This document shows, one piece after another, positions 32,758-44,054 of a stretch of DNA of 64,000 nucleotides. Origin of the DNA: Adiantum capillus-veneris (taxonomy: Eukaryota; Streptophyta; Polypodiopsida; Polypodiales; Pteridaceae). The number at the start of each line of letters is the position of its first letter. Position 1 is the stretch's first letter. The notes under the pieces are model-generated. The model saw nothing but the letters and a program-made list of their open reading frames with translations. It was not told the origin of the DNA and did no database searches. The stretch is from NCBI GenBank assembly GCA_014529385.2, contig CM043971.1:90637840-90701839 (forward strand), in the 5' to 3' direction. A program made the position numbers and the translations under genes.

Positions 32758-33560
32758 AGGTCATGTAATGGTCCCACGATTTGTGAGAGCTTTTCTATGA
32801 AGCGTCTATAGTATGCACACATAACTATAAAGCTTCTTAGTTCATGCAGATTCCTTGGATTAGGCCATCCTTTTATTACCTCTAGCTTTGATGGATCCAT
32901 TTGGGTGCCATCTTGAGAAATAATGTGACCTAAATACTTAATCGCTTGTAAGAAAAAATCACTTTTCTTTTGATTAATATACAGTTTATTTTCTCGTAAA
33001 CTTGAAATATTACCTGGAGGTTTTTCTTGTGTTCGTCTAAAAATTAGAGTAGATGATCTCATCAAAGAACACTCTTGTAAAGGTTTCATGAGGCTTGAAT
33101 AGCTTCTCCATCAAGCGGTTAAATGTGGTTGGTGCATTGGTCAAGCCAAAAGGCATGACAATGTACTCGTAAAGACCAAACGTAATGCAAAATGCGGTCT
33201 TTACTATGTCTTGATCAACTATTCTTATTTGGTGGTAGCCACTTTTAAAGTCAATCCTACAAAACTAGTTCAACCCTTGTAGGAACGGGAGACCTATTCT
33301 TGATAGTGATCCTACTTAGTCCTCTATAGTCGACACACATACGATATGTGCCATCTTTCTCTTGCACTAATAACACGGTTGAACAAAATGGAGATGAGCT
33401 AGCCTAACCATGCCCTTCTCCACTAACTCATGCACTTGCCGCATAATCTCCTCTTGTTCAGCTTGCAAAACTCTATAAGGAGGTTTATTAGGCGGTGAAC
33501 TTCCTGGAAGATGTTCAATTGCATGGTTGTCATTGCCTCTTTTGAGAGGTAGTTCACAAG
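32758..33560 (-). pseudogene. Reverse transcriptase of copy A
   Basis: ORF 32664-33089 contains KLYINQKKSDFFLQAIKYLG, HIISQDGTQMDPSKLEV and NLHELRSFIVMCAYYRR, the thumb and connection of a chromovirus RT. Upstream (33050-33560, several frames) the palm is decayed; the active site near 33058-33069 reads FFDE where copy B has FFDD. It continues into 29315 once element F is removed. Confidence 0.8.
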
Positions 33561-33628
33561 GGATATCGTCAATAAAACATCTTGAAACCCCTTGACGAAA
33601 TTGGATAACTCTAATTCCTTTTTATTAT

Positions 33629-34260
33629 TTATTTTTTCTCTTGTAAAGCATTAGGTTCATTTTGAGAATCTTTAACAAAAATCATGGACATGGAAATAGA
33701 TCTCTTTATTGACTTATTGAAAGCTTGCTTATGTAGTACAAGAGGTACGATACTACCCAACTCCTTAGCATCTATGTACATATCTTTTTCCCTGAACCCA
33801 AAGTCGATTTTCCTTTCAGGGAATTTAACATTGGCAGCCATGCGATCAAACCATGGTGCCCCTAAGATTACATCATCGTGCTTGAGAGGAGAGATAAAGA
33901 AATCCTCGTTGTCCGTAAAGCTTTGGACATGGAGCCTCAATTTCCCAATTAAGGGAGTGATTGAGGCTTCTTGCCCCCTTGAAAGCACCATCAGTAGGTA
34001 GGACATCTCCCATCTCATAGGTTTCTATGCCTAGCTTGGTGGCGAACTCTATGGATCTGAAATTGTGAGTAGAACCAAGGTCAAAGAGAATAAAAGCATC
34101 ATGTTCTCTTACCTTTCCCCAAGCATGGCATAGAGGAGATCCTTTGTGATGAGTATCCTCTTCTTGAATTGTGACCAAGGTAGCTCTAGGAGGCTCATTA
34201 CATCTATTCTTGTGGGGACAAGCACGATAGGCATGCCCTTGCTTCCACACTTGAAACAAC
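33629..34260 (-). pseudogene. Protease and zinc knuckle of copy A
   Basis: Two overlapping frames, 33629-34018 and 33873-34259. The knuckle is at the upstream end (KQGHAYRACP, with part of the Cys pair out of frame). The protease follows: HDAFILFDLGSTHNF, where copy B has F-D-S-G-S-T, so the Ser of the active-site triplet is Leu. HDDVILGAPWFDRM is the later conserved strand. A shift between the two frames breaks it. Confidence 0.78.
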
Positions 34261-34281
34261 GGTTATCTTTCCGATAACACT

Positions 34282-35388
34282 CTAGCTCTTTAGGAGAGGG
34301 TTTATTTTTTCCTCTATAAACTCCCTTCTCCTTAGCTTTGTTGTTGTTAGCGTTGCCTTTGGGAGACTTTTGGACATTTTCCTTCCCCTTAGACTTGTTA
34401 CGATCCTTATTTTCTGTGGGCTTAAGATTTCTCTGAGCCCCTCGTTGGATATTGATTCAAGAAGCCACCGTGGTATGGTGTATGACCGCAGATATGGTGT
34501 GTAGCCTTTAAGAGTTAACATACTCCACCATATCCTCAGTTAAACCCGCACAAAGTTGTTGTTTTTGCTCTCCAAAATCTATCTTTTTGAAAATAGTGGC
34601 TTTGAGATGTAAATCCCAAAACTTGTCTACATATTTGTGAATAGATTCATAGGGAGAAAGCTTTAAGCTTCACCATTCGATGAGTACTTTGTCTTTGGCA
34701 TCGGTAGCCAAAAAATACTTCATAATGGAAGCTCTTAAAGATTTCCACGTTTGTGGAGCCTCACCATTTGCTCGTACGCTAGACCACCATTGCTTGGCAG
34801 ACTTTTGAAAATGCATAGCTACATGACGTAGCTTAGAGGACTCCATGAAGCCCTCATCTCCAAACTCCGCATTGAATTGTTGGATGAAGGCCAAAACTTT
34901 GTCTGTAGCACCAAAGGGGCCATCATAGGTAAGGAAAGAGTTCTTTCCTGCCTCTTTGAACTTTTTGATCTTGGATGACCTCTTCCATGCAACATAGGAT
35001 TTCCTATTGCCTCTTATTTTAGGTGGTTCAAGAGCTGCACCATCACTTTCTTCAGAAGAGGAAGAGTATGAGGAGGATGGAGAAGAGGGTGACCTCTTTC
35101 TCGCCTTTTTCTTCTCTTGTTTTCTCTTGTCCATCTCTAAATTATGGTGTAGAGAAGTGTGCGATGGTCTTCTCCGTTTAGGGGGTGTTGGAGAGCGTTT
35201 TTCCAGTCATCTTCGTGGAGCCATCTCTACTGAGGTGGTAGGAGACTTACTTCTTTCTTGTTCTTTTGATGGGGGCTCTACCATTGAAACTTGAGTTCTC
35301 CTTTGGGAAGGAGATTAGTCATTGAGTAGTAGATTTTTGAGCCCTTCGTACGGATCCTCTTCTTCTTCCCTTAGTAGAGAGAGGAACT
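34282..35388 (-). pseudogene. gag of copy A, truncated at its start
   Basis: ORF 34670-35134 holds a Ser/Arg-rich segment (RKRSPSSPSSSYSSSSEE), then FLTYDGPFGATDKVLAFIQQ, LRHVAMHFQKSAKQWWSSVR and TWKSLRASIMKYF, the gag capsid domain. ORF 34282-34521 is its C-terminal end. At the position where copies B and C have TGA, copy A has an Arg codon (KSLRAS). The region upstream of 35134 is coding with one stop and is cut off at about 35388 by copy B. Confidence 0.8.
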
Positions 35389-35920
35389 ATTACTATGCTA
35401 TTATGTATGCTAGCAAGAAGAGTGATGATAAGTGAGGAACTATTTCTTTCTCCTATGGAATGTTTCTTCTTTCTCTTCCCTATCCTCATTCCCCGCTAGC
35501 TCTCTCCACCTTCGAAGGTGTTTGAGGCCTTGGGACTGAGGCTTGGGATAATTAATTCTTTCTACAAAGTTTATGTTATGCTTGTGATGCATGAAGCTTT
35601 TCATCTTCATTGCATCACCTAGGTCACAAGGAACACAAATATTGTATTGTACCAAGTCTCTCTTGATGGGAGAAACTATAATACAAATGCCTATTGGAGG
35701 GGGGGCCGGCTCTGTATGAATCAGGTCCTCAATTATTGTCATGTTCTCTAAACTCTCTCTCTCTCTTGAAAAATTATTGTTCATGTCAAGTTAACTAAGT
35801 ATCATGTTTATGTTGCTACCATCAATTAAGTTCACCCGCTATGCTCACAAAGTAATCTCACAAAAGTGCTTCATCTAATTTCCTAATTCCGCTACTCTCA
35901 AAGTTCATAGGCCATTTTGA
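35389..35920 (+). repeat. Truncated 5' LTR of copy B
   Basis: Homology to the 3' LTR starts at ATTACTATGC (35389; counterpart near 42514) and runs to the LTR end at 35920. The final base pair reads GA instead of CA. The ORF on the other strand (35440-35784) recurs in all copies because the LTRs are homologous. Confidence 0.85.
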
Positions 35921-35926
35921 TTACAT

Positions 35927-35938
35927 TGGTATCAAAGC
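35927..35938 (+). other. Primer binding site of copy B
   Basis: TGGTATCAAAGC has one mismatch to the initiator tRNA-Met site found intact in copy C (59325) and element F. Confidence 0.85.
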
Positions 35939-36337
35939 ATTTAGTTTCTCTTTTCTTGCTTAAGAAGAGAGGTCCTTAAGTAGCCTATTAATGGTTTATT
36001 TTTTTAATTATATTAGGGTAAGTGGGACTGGGATCTATTATCGGTTTTGTTGAGCCCACTATGTGGGATATAGTGCACACCTCAGGAGCTTTGCTCTTAA
36101 TAATGGAGTCTTTTTAGACTTGCCTACGGCTTTACCATTATTGATCCATAAGAAGTCTGAAAGGAGCTATCCCTTGGCAACTTTGCTATGTTAACCTCAC
36201 TCCACTACTCTCTATAATTAACCAATTTGAGCCATGGGTGTAGATACTTAAGTGCCTATTTTCAAAGGCTAAGAGGAGTAGTAACTAAGGTTTTGAATTG
36301 CCAAATCATACACTAAGTAAACACATAAGTTTAATTA
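35939..36337 (+). other. Leader of copy B
   Basis: Noncoding; it aligns with 59337-59737 of copy C. Confidence 0.7.
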
Positions 36338-37690
36338 ACATGGCTGAAAATAACCAAGAGAGTAGAATGAACATTGATAACTTTGATTTTGCACATGAAG
36401 GCGCTAATGATGATGCCCCCATGTTTGTTAATTATCTTCTCACTAGGTTGCAACAAGCTATGGGTAACCCCACTTTGCAAGCCGAAGTTACTCAACAACT
36501 TCGTGCTTATGAGATTTCCTTTCCTCTCCAAGAGGAGAGAGAGCTTAGGAGGCTTCTTGATGAGACCCCCAAAAGAAGACTCTCTCCCATACGAGAGGAG
36601 GAATCCAAAGATCAAGAAATTAATGAATCCCTAAATTCCTCCGAATATGTGGCTCCACAAAGAAGGCGAACTAAACGATCGCCAACTCCTCCCAAGATGA
36701 AACGGTTAACCCATAGTCCTTCTCCTCATCACTCCAAAAGGGAAGAGAGAAAACCAAGGAAGAAAAAGGAAAGAAAGAGGTCACCCTCTTCTCCTTCTTC
36801 TTCACCTTCCTCCTCTACCTATGAAAGCTATGGCTATTCTCCTAGAGAATACAAGAGGGGAGGACATTGTAAATCTTACCCTATATGGCAAAGGTCACAA
36901 AAGCTAAAGAAGTTCAAGGAGGGAGGAAAGAGTATCTCTTTTCTCACCTATGATGGCACCTTTGGTGCCACCAACAAAGTATTGGCCTTCATCCAACAAT
37001 TTGATGCGGCCTTTGGAGACTAGGGCTCCACGGAGTCCTCCAAGCTACGTCATGTAGCTATGCACTTTCAAAAATTGGCTCGTCAATGGTGGGCTAGCCT
37101 TCGTGGCAACGGTGAAGCCCCAAAGACATGGAAAACTCTATGAGTTTCCATCATGAAGAAATTTTTTGCAAGCGATTCAAAGGACAAAGTGCTCACCGAA
37201 TGGCGGAGTTTGAGGCTTCTCTCTCATGAGTCTATCCACAAATATGTGGACAAGTTTTGGGATTTACATCTCAAGGCTACTGTCTTTCAAAAGATAGACC
37301 TGAAGATCAAAAGCAACAATTCTTTGCGGGATTACCTGAAGAGATGGCCGGGTATGTCAACTCTCAATAGCCTGGTTCTATCAGCAAAGTAATCCACCAT
37401 ACCATGGTTGCTTCACGCATCAATTTTCAACAAGGGGCTAGACGGAATGTCAAGCCCATGGAAAATAAAGACAAAAGTGATACAAAGGGAAAAATTAATG
37501 CCCAAAATTCTTCCCAAGGCCATTCCAACAATAACAACAACAATCGGTCGAAGGATAAAGGAGTTTACAAAGGTAAAAATAAACTCTCGCCTAAAGAGCG
37601 TGAAACTTTTCGCAAGGATCACAAATGTTCAGTGTGGGGAGCAAGGACATGGTTATCGTTCTTGCTCCAAAATAAATGCTCAAAATGAGA
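36338..37690 (+). pseudogene. gag of copy B
   Basis: ATG at 36338 (MAENNQESRMNIDNFDF). The first 228 codons are open: acidic start, Arg/Ser-rich middle (RRRTKRSPTPPK, KRSPSSPSSSPSSS), then the capsid start (FLTYDGTFGATNKVLAFIQQ). TAG at 37021 and TGA at 37141 are followed by the same frame to about 37305, where a 1-base shift moves coding to the frame of 37404-37690. The zinc knuckle is near 37627-37670 (QCGEQGHGYRSC) in the protease frame. The TGA at 37141 is also present in copy C. Confidence 0.83.
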
Positions 37691-38260
37691 CTCCTAGAGC
37701 TTCCACTATCGAAGCTTCAAAAGAGGAAGCCCATTGCAAAGGATCACCTCTCTCCTATGCTTGGGGAAAGGTAAGGGAGCATGATGCCTTCATCTTGTTT
37801 GACTCTGGTTCTACTCACAACTTCATATCAATGGAGTTGGCCACCAAGTTGGACATTCAAGCTTTTGAGATGGGAGATGCTGTAACTACCGATGCCGCTT
37901 TCAAGGGACAGTCCTTAAGCCTCCGTTATTCCCTTGATTGGAAAGTTGAGGCTTCGTGTCCAAAGCTATGTCGACAAAGAAGACTTCTTTATCTCTCCTC
38001 TCCAACATGAGGATGCTATCCTAGGGGCACCATGGTTCAACGCATGGTGCCAACATGAAGTTCCCTGAAAGGAGAATCTACTTCACCTACAGGGGAGAGA
38101 ATATGTATATAGATTCTAGTGAGTCTGGTCGTACTATACCACTTGTAAATCCTCTAGCCCTTGATAAATCAATGAAGAGCTCAGTTTATATGTACATGAT
38201 TTTGTCAAAGAGTCCCTAAAAGGTCCTAATGTTTCATCAAAGGTGAATGGTAGGAATCAA
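37620..38260 (+). pseudogene. Zinc knuckle and protease of copy B
   Basis: ORF 37408-38010 reads QCGEQGHGYRSC, then HDAFILFDSGSTHNFISMELA with the D-S-G active site intact, ending TYLSSP-like at a shift near 38005. The next strand (ILGAPWF) lies at about 38018-38040 in another frame. It cleaves the polyprotein in live relatives. Confidence 0.78.
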
Positions 38261-38339
38261 GAAGAGTTAGACTTGTCTAACTTTCTAAAAGGATTCCAAG
38301 ATGTGTTCATCGATGATATCCCTATGGACTTACCTCCAA

Positions 38340-39010
38340 AATGAGGGGATGATGACCATCGAATTGAGCTCCTATTAGGCTCACCGCCTAACAAACCTCT
38401 GTATCGAGTTTCCCAAGCTCAACAAGAGGAGATCATGAGGTAAGTACAAGAATTGGTAGACAAAGGGATGGTTAGGCCTGTCTCCTCTCCCTTTTGTTCT
38501 CCAGTCCTTTTAGTGCAAAAGAAAGATGGTACATACCGCATGTGTGTGGACAATCGCGCACTAAACCATAACACTATCAAAAACAGATTTCCCGTACCTT
38601 GGGTAGAAGATCCATTTGATAAGCTACAAGGCTCTACCTACTTCAGTAGGATTGACCTTAAAAGTGGCTACCATCAAATAAGGATATTGAATGAAGATAC
38701 CCCAAAGACCGCGTTTCGTACAATGTTTGGCCTTTATGAATATCTAGTCATGTCTTTTGGCTTGACTAATGCACCAGCTACATTCAATCGATTAATGGAG
38801 AAAATTTTTAGACCCTACGCAAATTCACTGGAGTGTTCTTTGATGATATCATCATCTACTCCAATTCCTTGGAGGAACACAAGCAACATCTCCAAGTGAT
38901 TTTTCAAGCATTTAGGGAGAATAAGCTTTCTCTCAATCAAAAGAAAAGTGGATTTTTTCTTCAAGAGATTCAATACTTAGGTCATATTATCTCTCAAGAT
39001 GGTATCCTAT
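38340..39010 (+). pseudogene. Reverse transcriptase of copy B
   Basis: ORF 38453-38899 carries [34 protein letters not shown] and [16 protein letters not shown]. After a 1-base shift near 38835 the next frame has the [11 protein letters not shown] active site (D-D intact) and LSLNQKKSGFFLQEIQYLG. The upstream part (38340-38450) includes the RVSQAQQEEI entry motif and one stop. Confidence 0.87.
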
Positions 39011-39615
39011 GGATCCATCAAAGTTGGAGGTAATAAAAGCATGGCCTAATCCAAGGAATCTACATGAGCTAAGAAGCTTTATTGGTATGTGTGCGTACTA
39101 TAGATGCTTCATAGCAAAATTCTCCCAAATAGCAGGACCATTACATGACTTAACAAAAAAAAAATTAAGTATTCATGGACTGCTAAGGAGCACAGTGCTT
39201 TTGACAAGATCAAAGAGAAGCTTACCTCCCAACCACTCTTTATGCTTCCGGGTCTCTCAAAGCCATTTGAGGTCCAATGTGATGCTTGTGGTGATTGCCT
39301 TGGAGCAGTCTTGCTTCAACAAGGGCTTGCCATAGCATATGAGAGCCGAAGGCTCAATACGGATTAACGGGTCTTAGGCATTTATGAGAAAGAGCTGTTA
39401 GCTGTTCTACATGCTGTAAACACATGGAAGCACTATCTATTGGGGACTCCATTCATTTTACGAACAGACCATCAAAGTCTCAAGTACTTCATGACCCAAA
39501 CAAAGATTTCCAACAAACAAATGAGGTGGGAAAAAAAAAATCGCAATTTAATTTCCACATTGTTGGTAAGCACAATCAAGGGGCTAATGCACTTTCACGA
39601 TGACCAAAAGTTAAT
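39005..39615 (+). pseudogene. RNase H of copy B
   Basis: PNPRNLHELRSFIGMCAYYR opens the connection (39009). An A-run near 39155-39170 causes a shift. Then CDACGDCLGAVLLQQGLAIA, stop, KELLAVLHAVNTWKHYLLG and LRTDHQSLKYFMTQ follow. This is a typical Ty3 RNase H; the first catalytic residue context, which should be D-A-S-x-x-A, reads CDACGDCLG. Confidence 0.8.
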
Positions 39616-40776
39616 GTTGTGTCGATAGCAACTCACAATGATCTATCTTCTATGATAGATGAGTATGCTACTGACCCTGACTTTAAAGACATAATGTCAT
39701 CTCTTGCTTTGGGGAAGAAAGAGGAACCATTCACCTTGAAGGATGGTTATCTTCTCCATGGAAATATGCTATGTGTTACCCACTCCCTTCGTGAGAAAGT
39801 CATCTATGAATCCCATGCTCCTCCCTATGTGGGGCATAGAGGCATTCAACCTACTCTTCGAGGAGTAGAGACGTAATTTTATTGGCCTACCATGAAAGTG
39901 GACATACAAGAGTATGTTTCAAAATGTGTGGTATGCCAAAAGACCAAGTATGATAGAGGGAAGCAACCTGGATTACTCCAGCCATTGCCAATCCCTAATT
40001 CACCATGGGAGAGTATATCCATGGATTTTATCTTTGGATTACCCAAGTCTATCCATGGTAATATGGGCATATGGGATTATGGACAATAATCAACAGGTTT
40101 AGCAAGCAAGCACACTTTATCCCTATCAAGAAGACTATTAAGGCACACTAAATGGCACCTCTCTTCATATCCCAGATTTTCAAACACCATGGATTGCCAA
40201 CATCCATCGTGTAGGATAGAGATCCTAGAACGAGCAGTAATTTTTGGAAATATCTCTTTGAAAATCTAGGTACAAGATTTAATTTCTCTTCGGCCTATCG
40301 CCCACAAACGGATAGCCAAAGTGAGATAGCCAATCTTATGATTCTTGATCTACTAAAGACCTATGTTACATAAGTAGATCAACACTCACAATGGGAAAAG
40401 TACTTACCTCTTGTAGAGTATGCGTATAATAATACTATCCATACTTCTACGGGAAAAGCACCTTTTGATATCATAGAGGGAAGACCTAAAAGTCCCTTGC
40501 TACTTAAAGTACATGGGAAGATCTTCGTTGTCGAGATGAGTATAGCCATGACCTGCAAGCATCTTTTTAAAAGATTAAGGAGGCTATATCCATCTCCCAA
40601 CTAAGGCAAAAAGATGTTGTTGACAAGCACAGAAAGGCCTTAACGTTCAAAGAAAATGATTGGGTCTTACTTAATTTTCTTAAGGCTCAATTGAGGCAAA
40701 GGACGGGCAAAAATCCTGTGGGCCATCAAAAGTATTATGCTAAACTAGCAAAAAGATACTATGGTCCTTTCAAATT
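39616..40776 (+). pseudogene. Integrase of copy B
   Basis: HAPPYVGHRG with KCVVCQKTKYDRG forms the zinc-binding domain (39800-39960). The core shows SISMDFIFGLPKSIHG (first Asp), a broken second-Asp region near 40210, and YRPQTDSQSEIANL (Glu). Stops occur at 39874, 40087 and others. The C-terminal domain (40600-40770) is out of frame. Confidence 0.82.
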
Positions 40777-41112
40777 TTGAAGTCAATCAATGAGGTGGCT
40801 TATCAACTCAAGTTGCCTAACCATTGGCTCATGCACAATGATTTTCATGTGAGTCTACTTAAGCCCTACAAAGGAGATCCTCCAAATGAACCAATTATTG
40901 AAGACCCTCCCGAAATCGAAGACCAAGAAGAGTTGCTACAACCCGAAGCTATCCTTCGGCATGAAGACAAGGTACTACAACATGGTAAGATTATCCGACG
41001 GTATCTTATTAAGTTCAAAAATTATCCTTTTGAAGATGCTAGATGGATGCAAGGAATCCAACTTAAGGATAGTATGAACCTTGTCAACACTTACAATGCT
41101 ACATTAGAGTAA
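40777..41112 (+). pseudogene. Integrase tail and chromodomain of copy B
   Basis: The 111-codon open frame reads VAYQLKLPNHWLMHNDFHVS, then EPIIEDPPEIEDQEELLQPE, then a chromodomain-like end (RRYLIKFKNYPFEDARWM), stopping at TAA 41110. It is about 80% identical by eye to the copy A version at 1652-1969, the best-preserved coding stretch of the family. In live relatives it targets insertion to heterochromatin. Confidence 0.85.
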
Positions 41113-41469
41113 ACAAATGTACATGTTTCTTTTAAATGATCAATGTTTTTGTCTTATAAAAATAATTCTCTCTTTATTTTGCACAAATTTAAGTAGTATG
41201 CATATTAAGAATCATGTTTGTGATGACGACGTTTCTCAAACACCATATATAACTTGTCACTCTACTTGGGAGGATGAAATGGACTAAAGAGCAGACATGC
41301 TTGCAACAGCTATGTCTCCCAACCACCAAATGGATTAATCATCCATCTTGGAATGATGTTGTAGGGTAAAAAGGGATCCTCTACCCGCTAAGACAAATTG
41401 ACTAATGACTATGGCTTTATCTCTTTTACCTCATAGTCGAGGACAACTATAATTTCAAGAGAGAGATAA
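41113..41469 (+). other. 3' untranslated segment and polypurine tract of copy B
   Basis: Noncoding. The CAAGAGAGAGATAA run just before 41470 is the plus-strand primer. Confidence 0.75.
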
Positions 41470-41769
41470 TGTCATTAAATCTAATATCTAACCAACCCAA
41501 ATGATTTTCTTAAATTAAACTAATCATTTAATGTGGGATAATAAACGAGAACAAGGGTTAGAATATAGACATGTGCTTACGGATCTATCTCAACACGGGG
41601 CCAATGGTAAAGGGGTCCAAATGAGAGATGGTCTGTCAAAGAGCAAGGTTAACTAATGGAGCTTAAAATACCTTAGGGTTAGCTTCATTAAAGACCTCCA
41701 ATGGTTATTTTTAAAACTCCTTTGACCTTAGGAAAGCTAGGGCTGAGCTTGAGGTGGGAACCCAACCTG

Positions 41770-41996
41770 TGCTTGAGGTGCTTGTCATGCTTGATGACTA
41801 AGGTGCTTGAGGTGCTTGTCATGCTTGATGACTAAGGTGCTTGAGGTGCTTGTCTTTCTTGATGACTAAGGTACTTGAGGTGCTTGTCATACTTAATGCG
41901 GAAGGTGCTTGAGAAGCTTCCCATGCATAGGGGGTAAGGTGCTTGAGAAGCTTCCCATGCATAGGAGGAAGGTGCTTGAGAATCTTCCCATGCATA
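41770..41996 (+). repeat. 34-bp minisatellite in copy B LTR
   Basis: Units of about 34 bp start GCTTGAGGTGCTTGTC and later GCTTGAGAAGCTTCCC, each ending in an AAGGT-like block. There are about six to seven units in two sub-types. Copy C has a shorter-period version at 57985-58150. Confidence 0.88.
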
Positions 41997-42176
41997 AAAG
42001 TCCCAAAGTTAGGAAAATCTTTGACTTAATCTCACCCCTTTTCTCAAAGGGCACATGGGACACATGTCAAACTCTCCCTATGCTTAGCCACATGGTGTGC
42101 TTGAATGCTATTGGTTGGGCTAAAGAGGGGTCCAATGAGCTTCTAGTTCCATCCAACAAATATCTAGATATTTTCA

Positions 42177-42178
<2 letters not shown>

Positions 42179-42232
<54 letters not shown>
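42179..42232. repeat. (CT)n microsatellite
   Basis: A nearly pure CT run of about 27 units in the LTR of copy B. The opposite-strand ORF encodes an Arg-Glu run and is an artefact. Confidence 0.95.
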
Positions 42233-42233
<1 letters not shown>

Positions 42234-43072
42234 AGCGGTAAGGAGGACACTTGTCCAAAGACTACCCATGTACTTGAATGCATGCTGCATGTGATTCGCT
42301 AAGGGGAGAGGGGTCCAATGAGCTTGAATCATGTGGAAAGGCTAGAACTCGCCCCAAGCAAGCAAGGGGGGTGCTGGGGGGTACACACCACACATCCACC
42401 TCCTTCTCCAAACTTGTGAGAAATGAGAGCCTACATCAACACTCTTGGCTATGGAATGCAAATCCAACCAAGAGCCATGCTTCAATGCTTAAGCTTTCCA
42501 TCTTCTCCATCTTCATTACTATGCTATTATGTATGCTAGCAAGAAGAGTGATGATAGGTGAAAAACTATTTCTTTCTCCTATGGAATGTTTCTTCTTCCT
42601 CTCCCTATCCTCATTCCCCGCTAGCTCTCTCCACCTTCAGAGGTGTTTAAGGCCTTGGGACTGAGGCTTGGGATAGTTAATGCTTTCTCAAAGTTTATGT
42701 TATGCTTGTGATGCATGAAGCTTTCCATCTTCATTGCATCACCTAGGTCACAAGGAACACAATGATTGTATTGTACCAAGTCCTCTTGATGGGAGAAACT
42801 ATAATACAAATGCCTATTGGAGGGGGGACCGGCTCTGTATGAATCCGGTCCTCAACTGTTGTCATGTTCTCTAAACTCTCTCTCTCTTGCAAAAGTATTG
42901 TTCATGTCAAGTTAACTAAGTACCATGTTTATGTTGCTACCATCAATTAAGTTCACCCGCTATGCGCACAAAGTAATCTCACAAGAGTACTTCATCTAAT
43001 TTCCTAATTCCGCTACTCTCAAAGTTCATAGGCCAATTTCATTTACAATTCACAAAAATGATATATGGATAT

Positions 43073-43890
43073 GATGGAAAAAATAGGTTAGTGTATAAAC
43101 AATTCATGGAATCTAGAATAATATGAGTTGTATATAAATATAAAATGAAAACAAAAAATATATAAAAATATAGTGAATCAAATGATGGGGCCCTCATTTG
43201 TATTTGTTGATTTAGGACTATTTACAATAAGCAAAAAGAATGCATGTAGAAAAATGGTAATTTAACAAAAGGAAAAATGACTAGGTGAAAGGTATTTTTG
43301 TGATTTTTTCTCGGAGTGGTTCACACCAAGATTTATAGAGGCTTTCATGAAAATATTTACTTATATAATAAAGAGTATGAATAATGGTAAGAAAATTTGT
43401 GGTAATGGTGAGTCAATGTGCATAGCATACTTAGGAAAATAACGCACACCTAGGTAAAAATATTTTAAATACTAGAATAATTATAATAATAATCTGTATA
43501 TTTAGTCCCTACATACAATGAAATATTTATACATAGATGGACCATTAAATATATTTATTTATTTATTTATTTATTTATTTGGCTTAACTAGTTCACTGAC
43601 TAGCTCGGTGAAGGAGATATGGGAAAAGTCCCCTAACACACGCACCCCTATGTATAATGAAAAGGTGAGTATAGCCATAGGGTTTGGGTGATTTTGGTAG
43701 GGTGAGGTAGATCACTATGGGAATTTTCAATAGCCAAAAAATGGCTATCATTAGCCCCCCCAAATAATGGTACATTTATGTACCATTTATCCAATTTATT
43801 ATTCACACATCTATAGCATGTAGATCTTGTAACGTGTGTCTTTGTCTTCTTTCATATTTTTTTGAAAGACCTTTGTTGTATGATTAGAAA
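43073..43890 (+). repeat. Left inverted-repeat arm
   Basis: It pairs with 45655-46489. A (TTTA)n run at about 43551-43580 is absent from the partner and so expanded later. Confidence 0.8.
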
Positions 43891-44054
43891 ACCTTGTGTG
43901 TTGTGAAAGGTTCTCTCAAGAGCCAATAGCATGATATAATGTCGAAGTGGTTGAGTAAACCTCCTCCATTAAATAAAGTTCTATAAGCATCCCCCAAATC
44001 AAAGATATTGAAGTTTCTTTTCCAATGAGAAATGTATGGTATGGAATCACTTAT

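Larger units (their letters stand above)
1..35388 (-). mobile_element. Ty3/gypsy chromovirus copy A, interrupted and truncated
   Basis: This is one reverse-strand LTR retrotransposon split by two younger insertions. Its pieces are 1-2398, 28379-29315 and 32758-35388. Removing elements D (2399-28373) and F (29321-32752), each with one copy of its 5-bp target duplication, rejoins pol text that aligns with copy B on the plus strand (integrase near 40338 and RT/RNase H near 39129). The domain order from high to low coordinate is gag, zinc knuckle, protease, RT, RNase H, integrase, chromodomain and 3' LTR, as in chromoviruses. The gag end stops at about 35388 where it meets copy B, so the 5' LTR, primer site and gag start are missing. 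Many stops and frameshifts show that it is dead. Confidence 0.88.
35389..43041 (+). mobile_element. Ty3/gypsy chromovirus copy B
   Basis: A plus-strand element of the same family as A and C. A truncated 5' LTR is followed by the primer site, leader, gag, protease, RT, RNase H, integrase, chromodomain, 3' LTR (41470-43041). All pol domains are recognisable but broken by stops and shifts. The 5' LTR lacks its first ~1.04 kb, so the left end is a deletion or recombination junction with copy A. Confidence 0.9.
41470..43041 (+). repeat. 3' LTR of copy B
   Basis: Starts TGTCATTAAATC, ends GGCCAATTTCA. It contains a minisatellite (41770-41996) and a long CT run (42179-42232). Confidence 0.9.

Noticed and set aside
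35440-35784. Reverse-strand ORF recurring in three LTRs (also 42621-42809 and 58906-59151)
   Set aside because: Its conservation is explained by LTR homology; lengths and ends vary between copies.
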